Assembly (NCBI GenBank): GCA_015832175.1
Contig: WJXW01000004.1
Coordinates: 3,906,001 to 3,970,000 of the forward strand
Source of the DNA: Paraphaeosphaeria minitans
Lineage: Eukaryota; Ascomycota; Dothideomycetes; Pleosporales; Didymosphaeriaceae
Direction: 5' to 3'
DNA: 64,000 bases
The first letter of the stretch is position 1, and each line of letters starts with the position of its first letter. Positions 1 to 13,893 of this stretch are shown one piece after another. The notes under the pieces were generated by a model, which worked only from the letters and a program-made list of their open reading frames with translations, was not told where the DNA came from and did not search any database. The position numbers and the translations under genes were made by a program.

Positions 1-1539
1 TGTCGTAGCGAGAGAGCACGGGTCCCAAACGTCATCAGCAGCGCGGCGTGGGCCCAAGCGCACTGGCCTCCAAAGTGGCTGTGGAGTCTCCGAGGGAATG
101 CCCACACTCGCCCACGCCCACGTCCACGTCCACAGCCACGACGGCTGACCAAGGCAGTCGAAAAAGACGTTGCAACCGCATGTCATGACTGTGAAGCCGG
201 CGACGTCAGAGAAGGCTACCGTGGCGGGTGCTTGGTCTGGCGGGTGCTGGGTGCTTGGTCTGGCGGGTGCTTGGATTCTCCTTCTGGCAGTGCCACTACA
301 ATGTATCTGTGGGCAACGGTACATGATGATGGTGTCAGCTCTGATACCGACCTAGATAGAGGCTTCGCGCGTGCTGTGGCCGTTCACGGAAAGCTGGGTG
401 CGAGAGGCATGGTGAGCCAAAGCGGGCGGAACAGTGGGACGAAGGCACGCCACGCTCCACGCTCCCTGCTCCCAGCGGGCCTTGACAAAGGACTGCTCCA
501 GGTCGCGATACCTCGCCGCACGTCTCTGCATTCGCCCGACGCCGCCCAAGTAGACTACCCGCCGGCCACGGCAGGTCGTCGTCTTCCGCTCACTTGAAAG
601 TTAGACGCAGAGCCGGCCGGTGCCGCATGCGCTTGGCTGTTGGCGCTGCTGCAGGCTGATCCTTGATCCTTGGTCGAGCCCCTCTCTTCCTCCCCCCGGT
701 CTGCTGAACGAGCACCACTAGGTCGCTTCCGCACCGGCGCTCGGCCAGTGCGCGAGCCAGGCCAGACCTCGAATCTCTCGCCCATTGATCCCGGCTGCGC
801 GATGCCAAAAGCATACCGTGTGCGCCGTCCCCAATAGTCGCCGCTTGCCCTACCGCTCTCTCAACACTCCTCCTTTCCACATTTCCAGGCCATTGCTAGC
901 CTTCCTCTGACCCACCCGACCCTGCACCGCTGCATCGCGACGTCGACCGCCTCTCTCTCTCTCTCTCGTTCTCTCTCTCTCTCTCTCTCCACCTCCACCT
1001 CCACACCAGGCCCCGACCGCACCTGCCTCCCCTCCCCTCACCCCCGGTGTGCACCCGCCATCTTCGCCGACACAAACGGAAGCCGCCGGCATCGCGATTG
1101 CAGACGTCCCAGAGACTCTGCACCCACACACATCGCATCATCTCGCCCTCCACGGCCTGAGCAATCGACGACCTCTCGCCCTCGCAGCTTTGACTAGCTG
1201 CGAAGCCCGCCAGCGTCGCGATCCCTCTCCTACGCCGGCCCGCGAGCTCCCTCCCACCCGAGCCGCTCCTTCACGCATCTTCTGTGAGTAGTTTCACTTC
1301 AAAATATACCTCACCTGGCGACTTCGCCAGGTTTCACCATTGTCCCGCCCGCATTCAAGACATCCTTTGTCAGCTCTATTCCGCCATCGCCATCGCCATC
1401 GCCCGCCCACTCATCCACAACGCGACGCTGACTGTGCCCCCAGAATCTCCGTTTAATACCTCCCTTTGTAATGCTTGCTTGCCTGTCGTAATTCTCCACG
1501 CTCCTCTCCACCACCCTTCGGTCCCTTCAAGTCGACCGG
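1..1539. other. Gene-free 5' region upstream of the CBM21 gene
   Basis: No supported coding region. The 3' two thirds is C- and CT-rich on the plus strand, as is common in promoters and leaders of well-expressed filamentous fungal genes. A GTGAGT donor-like site at 1284 and pyrimidine-rich sequence ending in AAG near 1530 would allow a leader intron in the downstream gene, but this is only suggestive. Open frames here are low-complexity shadows. Confidence 0.6.
951..990 (+). repeat. CT dinucleotide tract
   Basis: A nearly pure (CT)n pyrimidine tract of about 40 bases on the plus strand, interrupted once by a GTT, followed by CCACCT repeats. It lies about 550 bases upstream of the CBM21 gene start. 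Pyrimidine tracts of this kind often mark core promoters and transcription start regions in ascomycetes; that role is inferred here. Confidence 0.75.
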
Positions 1540-3771
1540 ATGCCTTACACGCCGCCCTCCCAGACGCGGTCGCCTGCCACCTCGAAGCCAACCAGTCCTA
1601 TTCTCAGTCGCAACCATTCCTACGCCGACCACTTCCCAGACTCCCACGCCAGCGCGCAAAGACCCGCGCTGCCCCGCTCGCATTCGGCCTCATATTTGGT
1701 CAAGCATCGCCGATCGTCGGCATCATCCAACGCAAACAACGCTGCTGCCGCTGCCAATGCCCACACCAACAGCATAACATCTTCGGCGGATCCGTCCCGC
1801 GCCCATGGCCCCTCTGCACATGGTAGCCTCCGCCAGTCCCCTCCTCCTGTGAGCAATTCTCTGATCCCGTCAGGTGCCATCACCACACCGCCTGACTCTT
1901 CGGATGACGACGAGGACCGGGCTCGGAGTATCGGTAGTCTTAGGGAGCTCCAAGAGGCACTACAGCACATCCCTGTAAAACGGCAGAGCTCACCTAACCG
2001 CGATGGCGTTGCGGATGCACAGGTCAGCCCGCCCGTACTCAACACGGCCGCTCGACCGCTCTCTGCAGATGCCCGTAAGATCTCTCACTCGCGCTCGTCA
2101 AGCGAGATCATGCTCTCCAAGCATGTGACCCTCAAAACCGACACAAGCGTCATTAGCTCTTCCGAGGGCAGCGATGCAGAAGACGACGATCTGCGGATAA
2201 AGCCGCCGCTACTTCGCAAGAAGTCGGGCGAGTTGGTCAAGCCTGCTCTTCGTCCTGCTTCTCGTCGACGACCCTCCAGCATGCCAGGCACCCCCACCTA
2301 TTCCAAGGCGGTGCACTTCAACGAGGAAATCGAGCAGGTGCGCCACTTTCTTCAAGTGGACCGTCCTATTGCTGTGAGTGCTGGGTCTTCGCCTGTCGAG
2401 ACTTACGACAGCGAGGGCGAGTATCCTTTCTTTGAGGATCGCAAAGAGAAAGAACCCGAGTGGGAGATTAAGCTCGCCAACTTCCCGTCCAACGATTCGT
2501 ACGAGCGTCAAACGATGCCTGTGCGTGTCGAGAGGATTTTTCTCGCGTCTGACAACAAGACGTTGGTCGGCACTGTGGCTTGCGCCAACATCTCTTTCCA
2601 CAAACTTGTCATCGCTCGCTTCACCCTCGACTACTGGAAGACGACGTCTGAGGTTGTCGCTGAATACAACCACGATGTGCGCAAGAAGCAAAAGGACGAT
2701 GGCTATGATCGATTCAATTTCAACATCAAGTTGGCCGATCAAGCCAATCTCGAATCAAAGACATTGCTGCTCTGTGTTCGATATCAAGTCAATGGTCAAG
2801 ATTTCTGGGACAGCAACAACTCGATCAACTACCAGGTTGACTTCACGAAGAAGGCCCAGCCGTCGCCCAGAAAGGGTAGCTCTGGTCCTCTTCGCGGCGC
2901 CATCCCTCGCAGTCGTCATTCGCCCACGGGACCCCGGCCCCGCTCTATGCCTGCTGGCTCCTTTGACGATGATTTCGGCACCGCCGAGTTTGGCTCCAAA
3001 TTCGCGTTCGGGCCTAGCCGGCCTCGTCTCCCGGAGCCTTCCAGTGCAACGATCCGCTTGAAGCCAAGGAAACGAAGCAATCTCTTCCCGAACCAGACGG
3101 CCAAGCCTGCCGGCCAGGCCTTGTCTACTCGCTACGACTTCAGTGCCTCGCTTTCGGCTGCTCTGTCGAACGCTCAAACTGCTCTTGGAGATCGCAGCGG
3201 CCTCACCCCCAACGGTACTAACAAAAACTCCAAGGACTACTTGGCCAAGGACACTGCTCCGAAGGTATCCGCGCCTGTTCCTGGTACTCGGCCTGGCGGT
3301 CTGTCGTCTGAGAAGCCGGACCTTCAGTCAGCGGAATACAACGAGTTGATCCAGAAGTTTTGTTTCGTACGTTCCCGCCCCTCCGGACTGGCCGAAGACT
3401 AGTACTAATCGTCTTGTCAGTTTGGCACCCCTTCGAAAGGCTCTCCCAACACGGGCACTCCTGCGACAAAGAACGCCCACACTGATGGAGCAGCCGAGTA
3501 CATCCTCAACGCTCAGCCAGGCTCTGGTAGCAACACCTCGTCTGCAACGAACAGCCCACCGTCTCCTGCCTTGCCATTTCTGATCGATGGGACCAACGAC
3601 GGCGATTCCAGGTCTGCATCCCGCAGTCCCTTTCTATCCAGGTCCACCTCGCCGGGTCCAGTAACAGGCTCCGCTCCTGAAGACCACATGGTCTCGACAA
3701 TGCAGTATGGGTATTCCATGCACCGTGGCATTTTCCCCGAGCAAAACCATGCTCCTCAAGCTTGCGTGTAA
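1540..3771 (+). CDS. Glycogen-targeting regulatory subunit of protein phosphatase 1 (Gac1/Pig2-like, CBM21 domain)
   Basis: Two exons, 1540-3366 and 3421-3771, with a 54-nt intron (GTACGT...CAG), give 725 residues. The middle of the protein (about residues 308-437) is a CBM21 carbohydrate-binding module: it begins near WEIKLANF, has the conserved VRVERIFLA strand and WDSNNSINY near its end. Upstream lies an RVxF-type PP1 docking motif, KAVHF, at residues 256-260. The N-terminal 240 and C-terminal 280 residues are Ser/Pro-rich and probably disordered. Family members bring the PP1 catalytic subunit to glycogen and so promote glycogen synthase dephosphorylation. The domain assignment is firm. 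Which yeast paralogue (Gac1, Pig1, Pig2, Gip2) it matches cannot be told from sequence alone. Confidence 0.88.
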
Positions 3772-4992
3772 ACGCAACTTCTGGCTTCGTCTCCCATGAC
3801 TAGGAGGTGATGCCTACCGCAACGAATTTTCTTGGCCACGAAGACAATGCTTGCGAGTCGACTTGATCGCAGGCGAGTGGAGCGGACGTCCGTGAAACAT
3901 GGTCACCGACGCTCACGAGTCTCTTTCAACTCGATACGAACCAGTCGACCAGCCCTGTATTTCTGCTTTGCTTTGCTTTCCGTTTCCTTTCTCTTATTGC
4001 GTCTTGCGCGTGCCGACGTAGTGTCGGGCCACGTCTCAGCATATTTTCGGATGGCTGTTTTGCAGCATTTTCTGGGCGATTTCCTCTTCTTGCATATCCT
4101 TTCTGCAAACGGCGTTTCAACGGGTTCGGTGGGAGTTGCTCGACATGGCACTGCTCGACCTCTCCGGCCATGGGTTGGTTGTCGTGCTCTTTTCAGCCGA
4201 GCGACTTCACTCTCGGTTCAGGCGTATTGTGTTGGGATGCTCTTTTTGGGAAGTCCTGACTGGAAGCAAAAGTGTTTGGTCTGCATTTCTAGGTCGTGCA
4301 GTTATCTTTAGGCTGCGGTCGACTTCGTATATGAGCAACGGTCTTAGGTGAAGAATACGAGTGTGATGCAACAGCAACCAGCGTGTGTCCGTCCGTGGGT
4401 CAAGTCGTCATGGTCGGTGTCTTGTTTTCGTTTTGTGAGGTTCGTGTGAGGTCGGAATGTCTTATCTAGGCGTTGGGAGTCGAGGTGATGTGGACACCAG
4501 TACGTTCGTATGTGGAATGCGAGCGAAGCTGAGCATAGCCTACTCTGTCTCTGTGAATACTCTGGTGGAGTCGAGCGGGAGCGGTTTCAGAGAGCGTAGA
4601 GAAGGAGGAGCAGCGACCAGAGTCGACTATCGAGAAGATGTGGGGTGGCAGAGGCCGAAGTCCGTGGCGGCTACGAAGCCGCAATTTCTCAAATTCGAAG
4701 CCATTAGGCCTGGATCGTGAACTTTGGCGTCCGCATGACCAGGGTCCGGTCACGCCAAGGCAGGGTCCAGCTGGCCGCCTTACCGCAACGAGTAACGGAG
4801 CCTCTGCAACCCCACACAACCATCAGGCTTGCACCTCTTCCTTCGACCCGCCGTAGCCAGATCTTGGATTGCTGTCCTTCACACTGGCTCGTGTGCTTGC
4901 GTTTAACCGACGCTCGGACGGCACTACACCGACTCGCGACAGCACGACACCCCGAGGCCTACCTACTTCGGCTGTAACGCAGCACACGCAGC
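3772..4992. other. Intergenic region, likely long 3' UTR then promoter
   Basis: A 159-codon open frame runs through 3832-4311 but has no recognisable domain, follows directly on the upstream stop and looks like 3' UTR sequence. The last 300 bases before 4993 are probably the promoter of the EXPERA gene. No other structure seen. Confidence 0.5.
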
Positions 4993-6457
<1,465 letters not shown>

Positions 6458-9400
6458 TCCACGCGTCACGGTTGCGGAGTGCGACAACAGATGAGATGCA
6501 GAGGTTGGTGTGGGCAGGAAGAGAGGGTAGAAAGACGGAAGATGAGAATGAGCGAGCGGATGCATAGCGCCGGCGTGCTGCGTTCAAACAGGACTTGTAC
6601 TCCACATCCTCTGCTTCCGCGCGAAGAAGTCGAATGCGCGCATACCCCCTTTTTTTTGTCATGTCGTTCTGCGTCGTCTCGTCATCGCATGTGCGTTGCG
6701 TATCCAGCCATCGCTTCTCGCCAAGCCCGCGGCGATACCTACTGCTCCCCTGTTCCTACGCACTTGGCCTGCATTCCAAGATACCTACCTTGCTCTTCTG
6801 CACCGAAGTCCGTATCGCAAGTCTCCCCTGCCATGAAAGCTCAACTGCATCACACGCACGCACGCACTTGCACACGTGTGTGTATGCTTCTCCTCTCCTT
6901 GCCTAGCTTGGCTGCACGGCACTTCCAACCGTATGCAATTGGTAGGTACGGCAACGCATAGGCCCTGGCAATATGGTTAGGTAGGTAGGTAGGTAGGTAT
7001 CTCTCCATCCACTTTACCCCGTATGCAAACACCAGAACCTCCACGCCCCCACGCAAACAACACTTTCTTTTACCTTGGTGGGGTGAATACGTCCCTTGGA
7101 AGGACACATTAGTTCTGCATCCTCCTCCATCCTCTTTATTTCCTTGCATCATCAGTCTGTGCAGAGTGTGTGTACCCGACGACCCTCTACGGATGCTCCG
7201 CTAATACAAGTGCGTCTCTTGGTGGTGCTTACGGAGCGGTACTAGGCATCGCTCAAGACACCGACTCGAAGCGTTCGTGCTGAAACACAGTCACATGCGA
7301 TGTAGATCGGTTTCCTACCATGTCATCGAACCAAGAAAGAAAAGAAAGTCTCGGATACGCGAATACGGTCGGGTGCCACAGCATCTATCGTGACAGCTCG
7401 AACGGACACCCTGATTGACAAAACGCTACTTGACTAACCAGTACGGCTCATTCTGTCCTGGGTGTCGGTCCTAGGTGTAGGGCAGAATCTAAAAGTCTCT
7501 TGCCTGAAGATGAAGGTCTGGAGGGGGTAGATGTTCCTAGGGGTAAGAACAAAGCGACGCTAGGGTTCGAATGATCATGCGTGTTTCGTTGCTAAGTTTC
7601 TTCCTTGTCCAAACACTCGCTCGTTGTTGGACTGGTCTCGAAGCTGGGAAATGAGGTAGTTCCATACACGGGACTTGAACTTGGGGGTGCTGAATCTGAC
7701 AAGCACGACATCGATGCTGTAGCTGGTCACACTCGTCAACGTATCCCGTGGCTGTATTACACATTGAAAGTCATGCGAATAATTCAGTTGCACAAAAAAA
7801 AAAGACCCACGCTTCCCGACCTATAAAAAAAGGAGAAGAAAAAAGGAGCTTTGCTGTTTGTGTTTGCGATGTTGAGATGGGTGAGGAAGAAGGTGGACTT
7901 CTAGCATCACTTGTGTGCCAGGAGCACAGTATCGCACTACCCGTCTTCTGGGCCTCGAGGGCCTCCGCAAAAGACTTGGCCGGCGCTTCGAATGCCAGTG
8001 CTCCAAGCCACGCTCGGGAACCACTCCAGCGGCACCACAGCATGTTTTCGTATATGGAGTCTAGCTTGTGCATGCAAGTGCGTCAGATGCGTCTTCGAAA
8101 GCAAATGCGAAACAGATAGTGATGGGAAGTAGACCCGCTGGTGCGAACATGTGGCGAGGATACGTTCTGGAGTGGAATCGGGGTTCCATTTTCCGTCCCA
8201 ACGTGGCGTTGCGCGTAGCCTTTGGCTTTCGAACATAGCCATCCTATGGGTGATTCTCGGAAACGATGAGAGGCTCTGCCTGGAAGATCAATGTTCTATC
8301 TAGGGCATGTCGGTGCGCTCGACGTCTAGCCCTGCGCTCGAGACACGAACCCTGGTCGCACTCAGCTCTCAGTGCCGCAACAGCCACATCTAGCATCGAA
8401 ACGAATCGTTTCAGAAGCGATTTCCCAGACTTCTCGCCGATGGAGACGATGCTGTTGGCTGGTTAATTTAGGTGTACTTTCTTGATGACAGAGTTCCTGT
8501 GTTGACCTGATAACTGTTTCGTGGCTGCCACTCCAAGTTACTGTCGTCATCGACTTTCACCAGCACCGGTGGACAGTGGGCATATTCTGCTGAAACAGAA
8601 GTGTCCAAGCAGATTGTCAAAACTCTTCCAACGTTGCTTTGAGATTGAAATCCTGAAGTAGGGTCATAACGCTTCTTTACTTTCTCGTCGCGATGGAAAT
8701 GGCTGGTGCTGCATCGCTGCACAGACGTGTGTGCCTGGTGACCCTCCATGGTGCCAGGACTGGCTTATACCCAGTTTCTCCGTTGAGGCGGAACCGTACA
8801 GCGCCTTGGATCCAACGAGGCTTACGAGTCTTGGTCTCACGATAAGCACATTTCTACCGACAATCTTGACAGCTACCGATGCGTTGCTGACGTATTCGCA
8901 CACTGAGGTGGCAACGACCTCGGGTTCTCGGAGCTGTTTGTTCACAAAACCGACCGTCGTTGGATCAGCAATGGCAACGGCTTCTACCTACGAGTGGGGT
9001 TGCATCGTTCACCTGACTTTCTATGCGTGTAGTAGGAGGGTTCGCTGCTGCCTGTGCAACCCTGCTTGTGACAGGTCGAAGTAAGTGCCGTACTTTTGTT
9101 ATCGAGAACGTGACTGATTTGGGCATGGTCCAAGCTGTGCGAGCGTGCCCAGATGCGATGCGAAGACTGTTGTAAGTAATCGATTCTTTGCAACTAATAT
9201 GTGGCACACCGTAAGCTAGGGAAGACAGTGGTCCATAAGCCGACATCAAATAATTAGGTACCACGAATTCGCGGCTGCTATGCTGCACTGAAAATTCCGT
9301 GACAAATAATGCGAGGTACATAAAAACTCAAGCCGATAGCGTCGTAGAAGTCCAAGGGAAGTTGAAGAATGGAGGCTACGTAGGAAGGCTTATCTCTCGG

Positions 9401-10274
9401 CATTGTGTGCACCATGTGCGGGAAGCACCCGTATCCACTCTCAGGACCTCGACACCTAGCTCCTCGAAGTATATTGCAGGAAGCGGATCCCAGATTTAAG
9501 CAACAATGCAATCAACAGTCTTAAGCGTCTCGTTACAATCTGCTCTGGCCCTGCATATTTTTTTGTGCTTACAAATTGCCAGCGCTTTTGTGGGATCCCA
9601 CTACCCCCAGGGCATTGGAATTTTCCCACAAATGGATGTTATATACCTAGCGTAGATAAATCGGTGCATGTTCCGGTCCGTTGAGGATGTTTGCTCTCGT
9701 GCTCGGGCAGTCGGAGGGCGAGGGTTTCCGCCGAGCCGTCATCGCTCGAAAATTTGGACCCACAACGGCGACAACAACCCCCCTGGCTTCGTCCTAGACC
9801 GCGCGTAGGGCTGTTGTTAGACTCAAAGGGCTTGTCTGAGAATTATCATTGGATGTTCATCGCAGCTACGCAAAAGCTCTCGAGCAAATGCGGTACAAGC
9901 TTCTCAGGCGTGGGTCCCTCGGCCGAGCGAAAGCGCGATCGCGAGCAAACATGACGCCAGCCTGGCCGCGATGATCGTTCAGCAATCCCAGGAGAATTTT
10001 TCAGCAATGTCCTATATGTACAATGATAGTACAATGTCGACGAAGGCGATGCTATATGTTCTATACAGATCTGGACGCTACTCCCGCACCTGCAGTCTCA
10101 CATCAGACCCTTGTTTTGGTGCCCGCCACTTGCATAACCTACAGCGCCTGCACCCTTGCTTTACATAAGCGACGAAGTTTAATGAAGAATTAAGTGCATG
10201 CATCAACTTGTCACATTGTCATCATTGTTTTGGGTAGCCACATCATTCCTCCACGAGTGCTTTGAAGAGAAAGC
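6458..10274. other. Gene-free 3.8 kb
   Basis: No gene could be supported on either strand. Open frames are short, overlap in several frames, and show no domain. The interval 8360-9510 has several consecutive minus-strand frames of 60-118 codons, which might be a decayed gene, but I recognise no family. A GTAG microsatellite sits near the left end, and A-rich tracts occur near 7793 and 7827. The last 150 bases should hold the promoter of the MFS gene. Confidence 0.5.
6976..6999 (+). repeat. (TAGG)n microsatellite
   Basis: Five to six tandem copies of a TAGG/GTAG tetranucleotide. The same word recurs as single or double copies in many other intergenic stretches of this window. Confidence 0.8.
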
Positions 10275-12120
10275 ATGGCCGAAGAACGAGTGGACCAAGG
10301 AATCTCCAGAACCGACACCGGAACCAGGACATACTATCCTGATGGACTCTCGCCCTCTATGGATACCCACACGACACAGTCCGCTCCGACGCCTAAACCT
10401 TCAGCCGACTACGAGCCAGAGAAACATGAAACGCTTAGTCTCGACGACAGCAAATCCGACCTTGGTTCTCCACATGGTGGGAGGCTGCGTTCTACAAGTA
10501 GCAGCACGATCGCGACCGAGCCAGAACCTCCTGTCAGCCGTTCCATAAGTCGATTACATGGAACACAATCACACCTGTCTGAACAACCGCACTCCTACAA
10601 TGGGCAAGGTGAAGCGATGGACGATGTTGAAAAGCAACAGACGCAAGACAACCAGGGCGCGACGGAGAAAGATCCCAACCTCATAGAATGGGATGGTCCT
10701 GAGGACCCCGAAAACCCTCAAAACTGGGGTAGAGGATACAAGTGGCTCATCACAAGCATACTCGGCATGGTCACGTTCGTGATCACGTTCGCCAGCAGTG
10801 TGTTCAGTACAGCGACACGGGCCACTGCTCAACACTTCAACGTATCGAACGAGGTCATGATTCTCGGAACTTCGCTGTTCGTTCTTGGTTTCGCGGTCGG
10901 TCCACTTGTCTGGGGCCCTCTTTCTGAGCTTTACGGCAGGAAGTATCCGTTGTTTTTCGGCTTCTTGATCTTCGCAATATTCCAGATCCCGGTCGCCGTG
11001 GCGCAGAACCTTCAGACCATCATGGTTTGCCGCTTCTTTGGCGGTGTTTTCGGATCTGCACCGCTCGGTATCGTCGGAGGCCAACTCACAGATTTCTGGG
11101 GTCCCCTCGATCGCGGTGTCGCAATGGTCACTTTCGCAGGTGCTACCTTCATTGGCCCTGTTGCTGGTCCCATCGTGGGTGGTTTTATCGTCAACAGTCG
11201 CCTTGGCTGGAGATGGACGGAGTACATGACTGCTATCCTGGCTTTCTCCTTTGGTACAATCGGGTTCCTCACAGTACCCGAAACTTTTGCGCCTGTCTTA
11301 CTTTCCCGGCGCGCGAGCAAGATCCGTTTCGCGACGAAGAATTGGGCCATACACGCCAAGCGCGATGAGCAACAAGTCGACGTAAAGAACATTGCGGAGA
11401 AGTACCTTCTCAGACCTTTCGCAATGCTGATGAAGGAACCGATTCTTGACCTCGTCACGCTATACATGGCCGTTATCTATGGTATTCTGTACCTCTTATT
11501 TGAAGCCTACCCAATTTCGTTCCAGGAAGCGCGCGGCTGGAACTCTGGTGTCGGCGCCCTACCCTTCCTTTCGATTACCGTCGGTGTCATACTAGGCGCA
11601 AGCATCATCATCTTCACCACCAAAACGCGCTTTGCCAGGAAGTTCAAAGAGAACAACGGTGTTGTAGTTCCTGAGGAACGTCTAATTCCCATGATCATCG
11701 GCGGCTTCCTGTTTCCTGCAGGCATGTTCTGGTTCGCTTGGACTTCGTCGCCAAACATCACCTGGGTGCCACAGGTGCTCTCTGGCATCTTCATCGGCGC
11801 TGGTGTGCTCATGATCTTCTTGCAAGGGTGGGTTGAACTGTTGTTACGTAGCGTCCATCGTACTGACATTTTCCAGGCTGAACTACATCATCGACTGTTA
11901 TTTGATGTATGCCAACAGTGCGATTGCTGCAAATACCTTCCTACGGAGCGGTTTCGGAGCCGGCTTCCCTCTGTTCGCAAACGCTATGTATAACACGCTC
12001 GGTGTAAGTTGGGCGACGAGTCTGCTAGGTTTCATCACTGCGGCAATGTTTCCTGTCCCAATCTTGTTCTACTTCTACGGAGCGAAAATCAGGAAGATGT
12101 CGAAGTACTCGCCCACATAA
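10275..12120 (+). CDS. MFS multidrug/H+ antiporter (DHA1 family)
   Basis: Two exons, 10275-11827 and 11877-12120, with a 49-nt intron (GTGGGT...CAG), give 598 residues. A hydrophilic N-terminal region of about 150 residues ends in the fungal DHA1 signature DPENPQNW, followed by twelve predicted membrane helices. Motif A between helices 2 and 3 appears as PLSELYGRK (about residues 214-222), and the antiporter motif C region appears as [10 protein letters not shown]. The second exon restores LNYIIDCY and the last helices. Close relatives in Ascomycota export azoles, cycloheximide, polyamines or toxins through the plasma membrane. The substrate cannot be read from the sequence. It stands alone in a gene-poor stretch, without neighbouring biosynthetic genes. 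Confidence 0.9.
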
Positions 12121-13257
12121 GCTACGAGCGGCGATATCGTTGTTGAGATCTTGAATGTAATTGAAAGCCTTTTGGTCATTAGCGTTCGAGCGACTTTTAC
12201 TCCTTGTAATGATGCATGAAGACATGACCGATGATAGATAGTACAATATCTACAACGACATCTGAACTTTCACGTGAATGCTCGTATGGAGCATCAGTCA
12301 TTACTCCTACAGTAATAACAGATCAGGCAAATGTCCAACCTCACCGATCACTGCGGAGAGGCCTCTTCCGTCTCTGTCTCAGCTGCGGCATCTAACTTGC
12401 CTATTCAGGAAGGAGAGCGAAAAGCGTCTATCACGGCGCACGGTTTCCCCCGCGGATGCAACCGCGATACCCTCGCAGAGCGAAACCACTCGAGATTCAA
12501 ACTTCCATATCCGGCACTTATCTGAGCATCATCGATTGCAGCGATCTTTGGCATCTCTTGGCGTACCATTTCATCTTACTTAGGTACCCCGCGGAATGTC
12601 AAATTGGATCAACATGCCTGTTCAGGTAATTCGGAATGTGTGTCGATTGCCGCGCGTAAAATTCAGCCGGGAGCTACGTGCATGGCCTAACATCGGCATT
12701 GTAACCTCTTGGTCTGGAGTGTGTTTCCACTTACTAACTAGTAGACCTCGGCAACGACGGTCTAATCTTCTTGATGAAATAAGCGTGGTGATGTCCCATT
12801 GGGAGCACATCTAGAGGAATGGTAGACAAGCTCACGGCGATAGCTCCTGTCTATATATTCCTTCGCGACTAAACCCACCATTCAAACTCTCTCCTCATTC
12901 CCGTAGCCCAAAAATGATGTCTTCAACATATCGAGATATCGCCCACTGTTCCAGGTTGGTACAGTGAGATTGCAGAGTCCCGCTCATCAACAGCCTCCAG
13001 AGCGTCGCGAGCTGTAGGAATCATGTACATACCTACAGTGTTACGGTATCGTGCAGGGCGTGAACTAGACCCAGAAAGGCAGACACGGCAGCTTTACCTA
13101 GCGCCCGAAGCAACTCGCTTGAAAGGCACACGAATGAATGACTCAATGACGTGAACAACATCACAGTGGAAGCATCGAATCTTACACGACCGAGAAGATT
13201 GTACCAGTCAACTATCGAATAGACTTGTGATTCCTGCTCTTTTATCTACCCGCCGCG
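12121..13257. other. Gene-free 1.1 kb
   Basis: Only short frames without domain signal. The final part is presumably the GNAT gene promoter. Nothing else recognised. Confidence 0.5.
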
Positions 13258-13893
13258 ATGATGAGTTCTCCAGTTCTTTCGCCACCAACGCTTTTCACGC
13301 CCGCCGACCTCAAGTCCAAAACCACATTACTTGATAACATAACCGAGCTGATCAACGATGCGTTCACTCGATCAAAAGGCCTGGATCCAGAGAAATGGGA
13401 AGGTGCGCATCGAAAGCGTTTTCCAACACTTGAATCCTACTTCGAAATGCTAGGCGAGGAAGGCATCATAACCGCCATATTCGACCACGACAGGATTGTT
13501 GCTGTCGCGGCTGCGGTACCTTGGACAGGTGGCTGGAAGAAAGAAGGCGCTGGTGTTGAGAAAGGGTGGGAGATCAAGGCGGTCGCGGTGCACGGCGATA
13601 CGAAGTATTTACATCGCGGCCTCGCTGTGCAGCTTTACACCTCCTTGGAGCAGTATCTCATCCAGCAAGAAAGGACGAAGATCTTGAAGACGAAAGAAGT
13701 AGAAAGAGCGATGACTGGGCATGTCTCACTGTGGATCCTGGCAGCTGAGTGTATCAATGGAGCGTACTGGCGGAAGAGAGGGTACCGCGAGGTTCGAAGA
13801 GATACATGTGGTCCGTCGACTTGGGGATGCTTGACGAGCTTTGAGATGGTGGTTTTGCAAAAAGAATTGACGTTTGACCTGCGCTCGAATTGA
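13258..13893 (+). CDS. GNAT-family N-acetyltransferase-like protein
   Basis: Single-exon frame of 211 residues; two adjacent ATGs (13258 and 13261) make the start ambiguous by one residue. The pattern fits the GNAT fold. An N-terminal helix-rich part (ITELINDAFTRS) is followed by a beta strand IKAVAVHGD, a degenerate acetyl-CoA pyrophosphate loop YLHRGLAVQLYTSLEQYL, and a C-terminal NGAYWRKRGYREV block, which is the usual motif B ending. Similar short proteins are widespread and uncharacterised in filamentous ascomycetes. Substrate unknown. It lies about 1.1 kb downstream of the MFS gene on the same strand, but there is no evidence that they work together. Confidence 0.75.
   Translation: MMSSPVLSPPTLFTPADLKSKTTLLDNITELINDAFTRSKGLDPEKWEGAHRKRFPTLESYFEMLGEEGIITAIFDHDRIVAVAAAVPWTGGWKKEGAGVEKGWEIKAVAVHGDTKYLHRGLAVQLYTSLEQYLIQQERTKILKTKEVERAMTGHVSLWILAAECINGAYWRKRGYREVRRDTCGPSTWGCLTSFEMVVLQKELTFDLRSN

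Noticed and set aside
3832..4311. 159-codon plus-strand frame after the CBM21 gene
   Set aside because: No domain, lies directly downstream of a stop in a probable 3' UTR, and composition is unlike neighbouring genes.
6976..6999. TAGG repeats as an internal telomere tract
   Set aside because: The fungal telomere repeat is TTAGGG; this is a different unit and short.
10275..13893. MFS plus GNAT as part of a biosynthetic cluster
   Set aside because: No synthase, oxidase or cluster regulator lies within several kilobases on either side.
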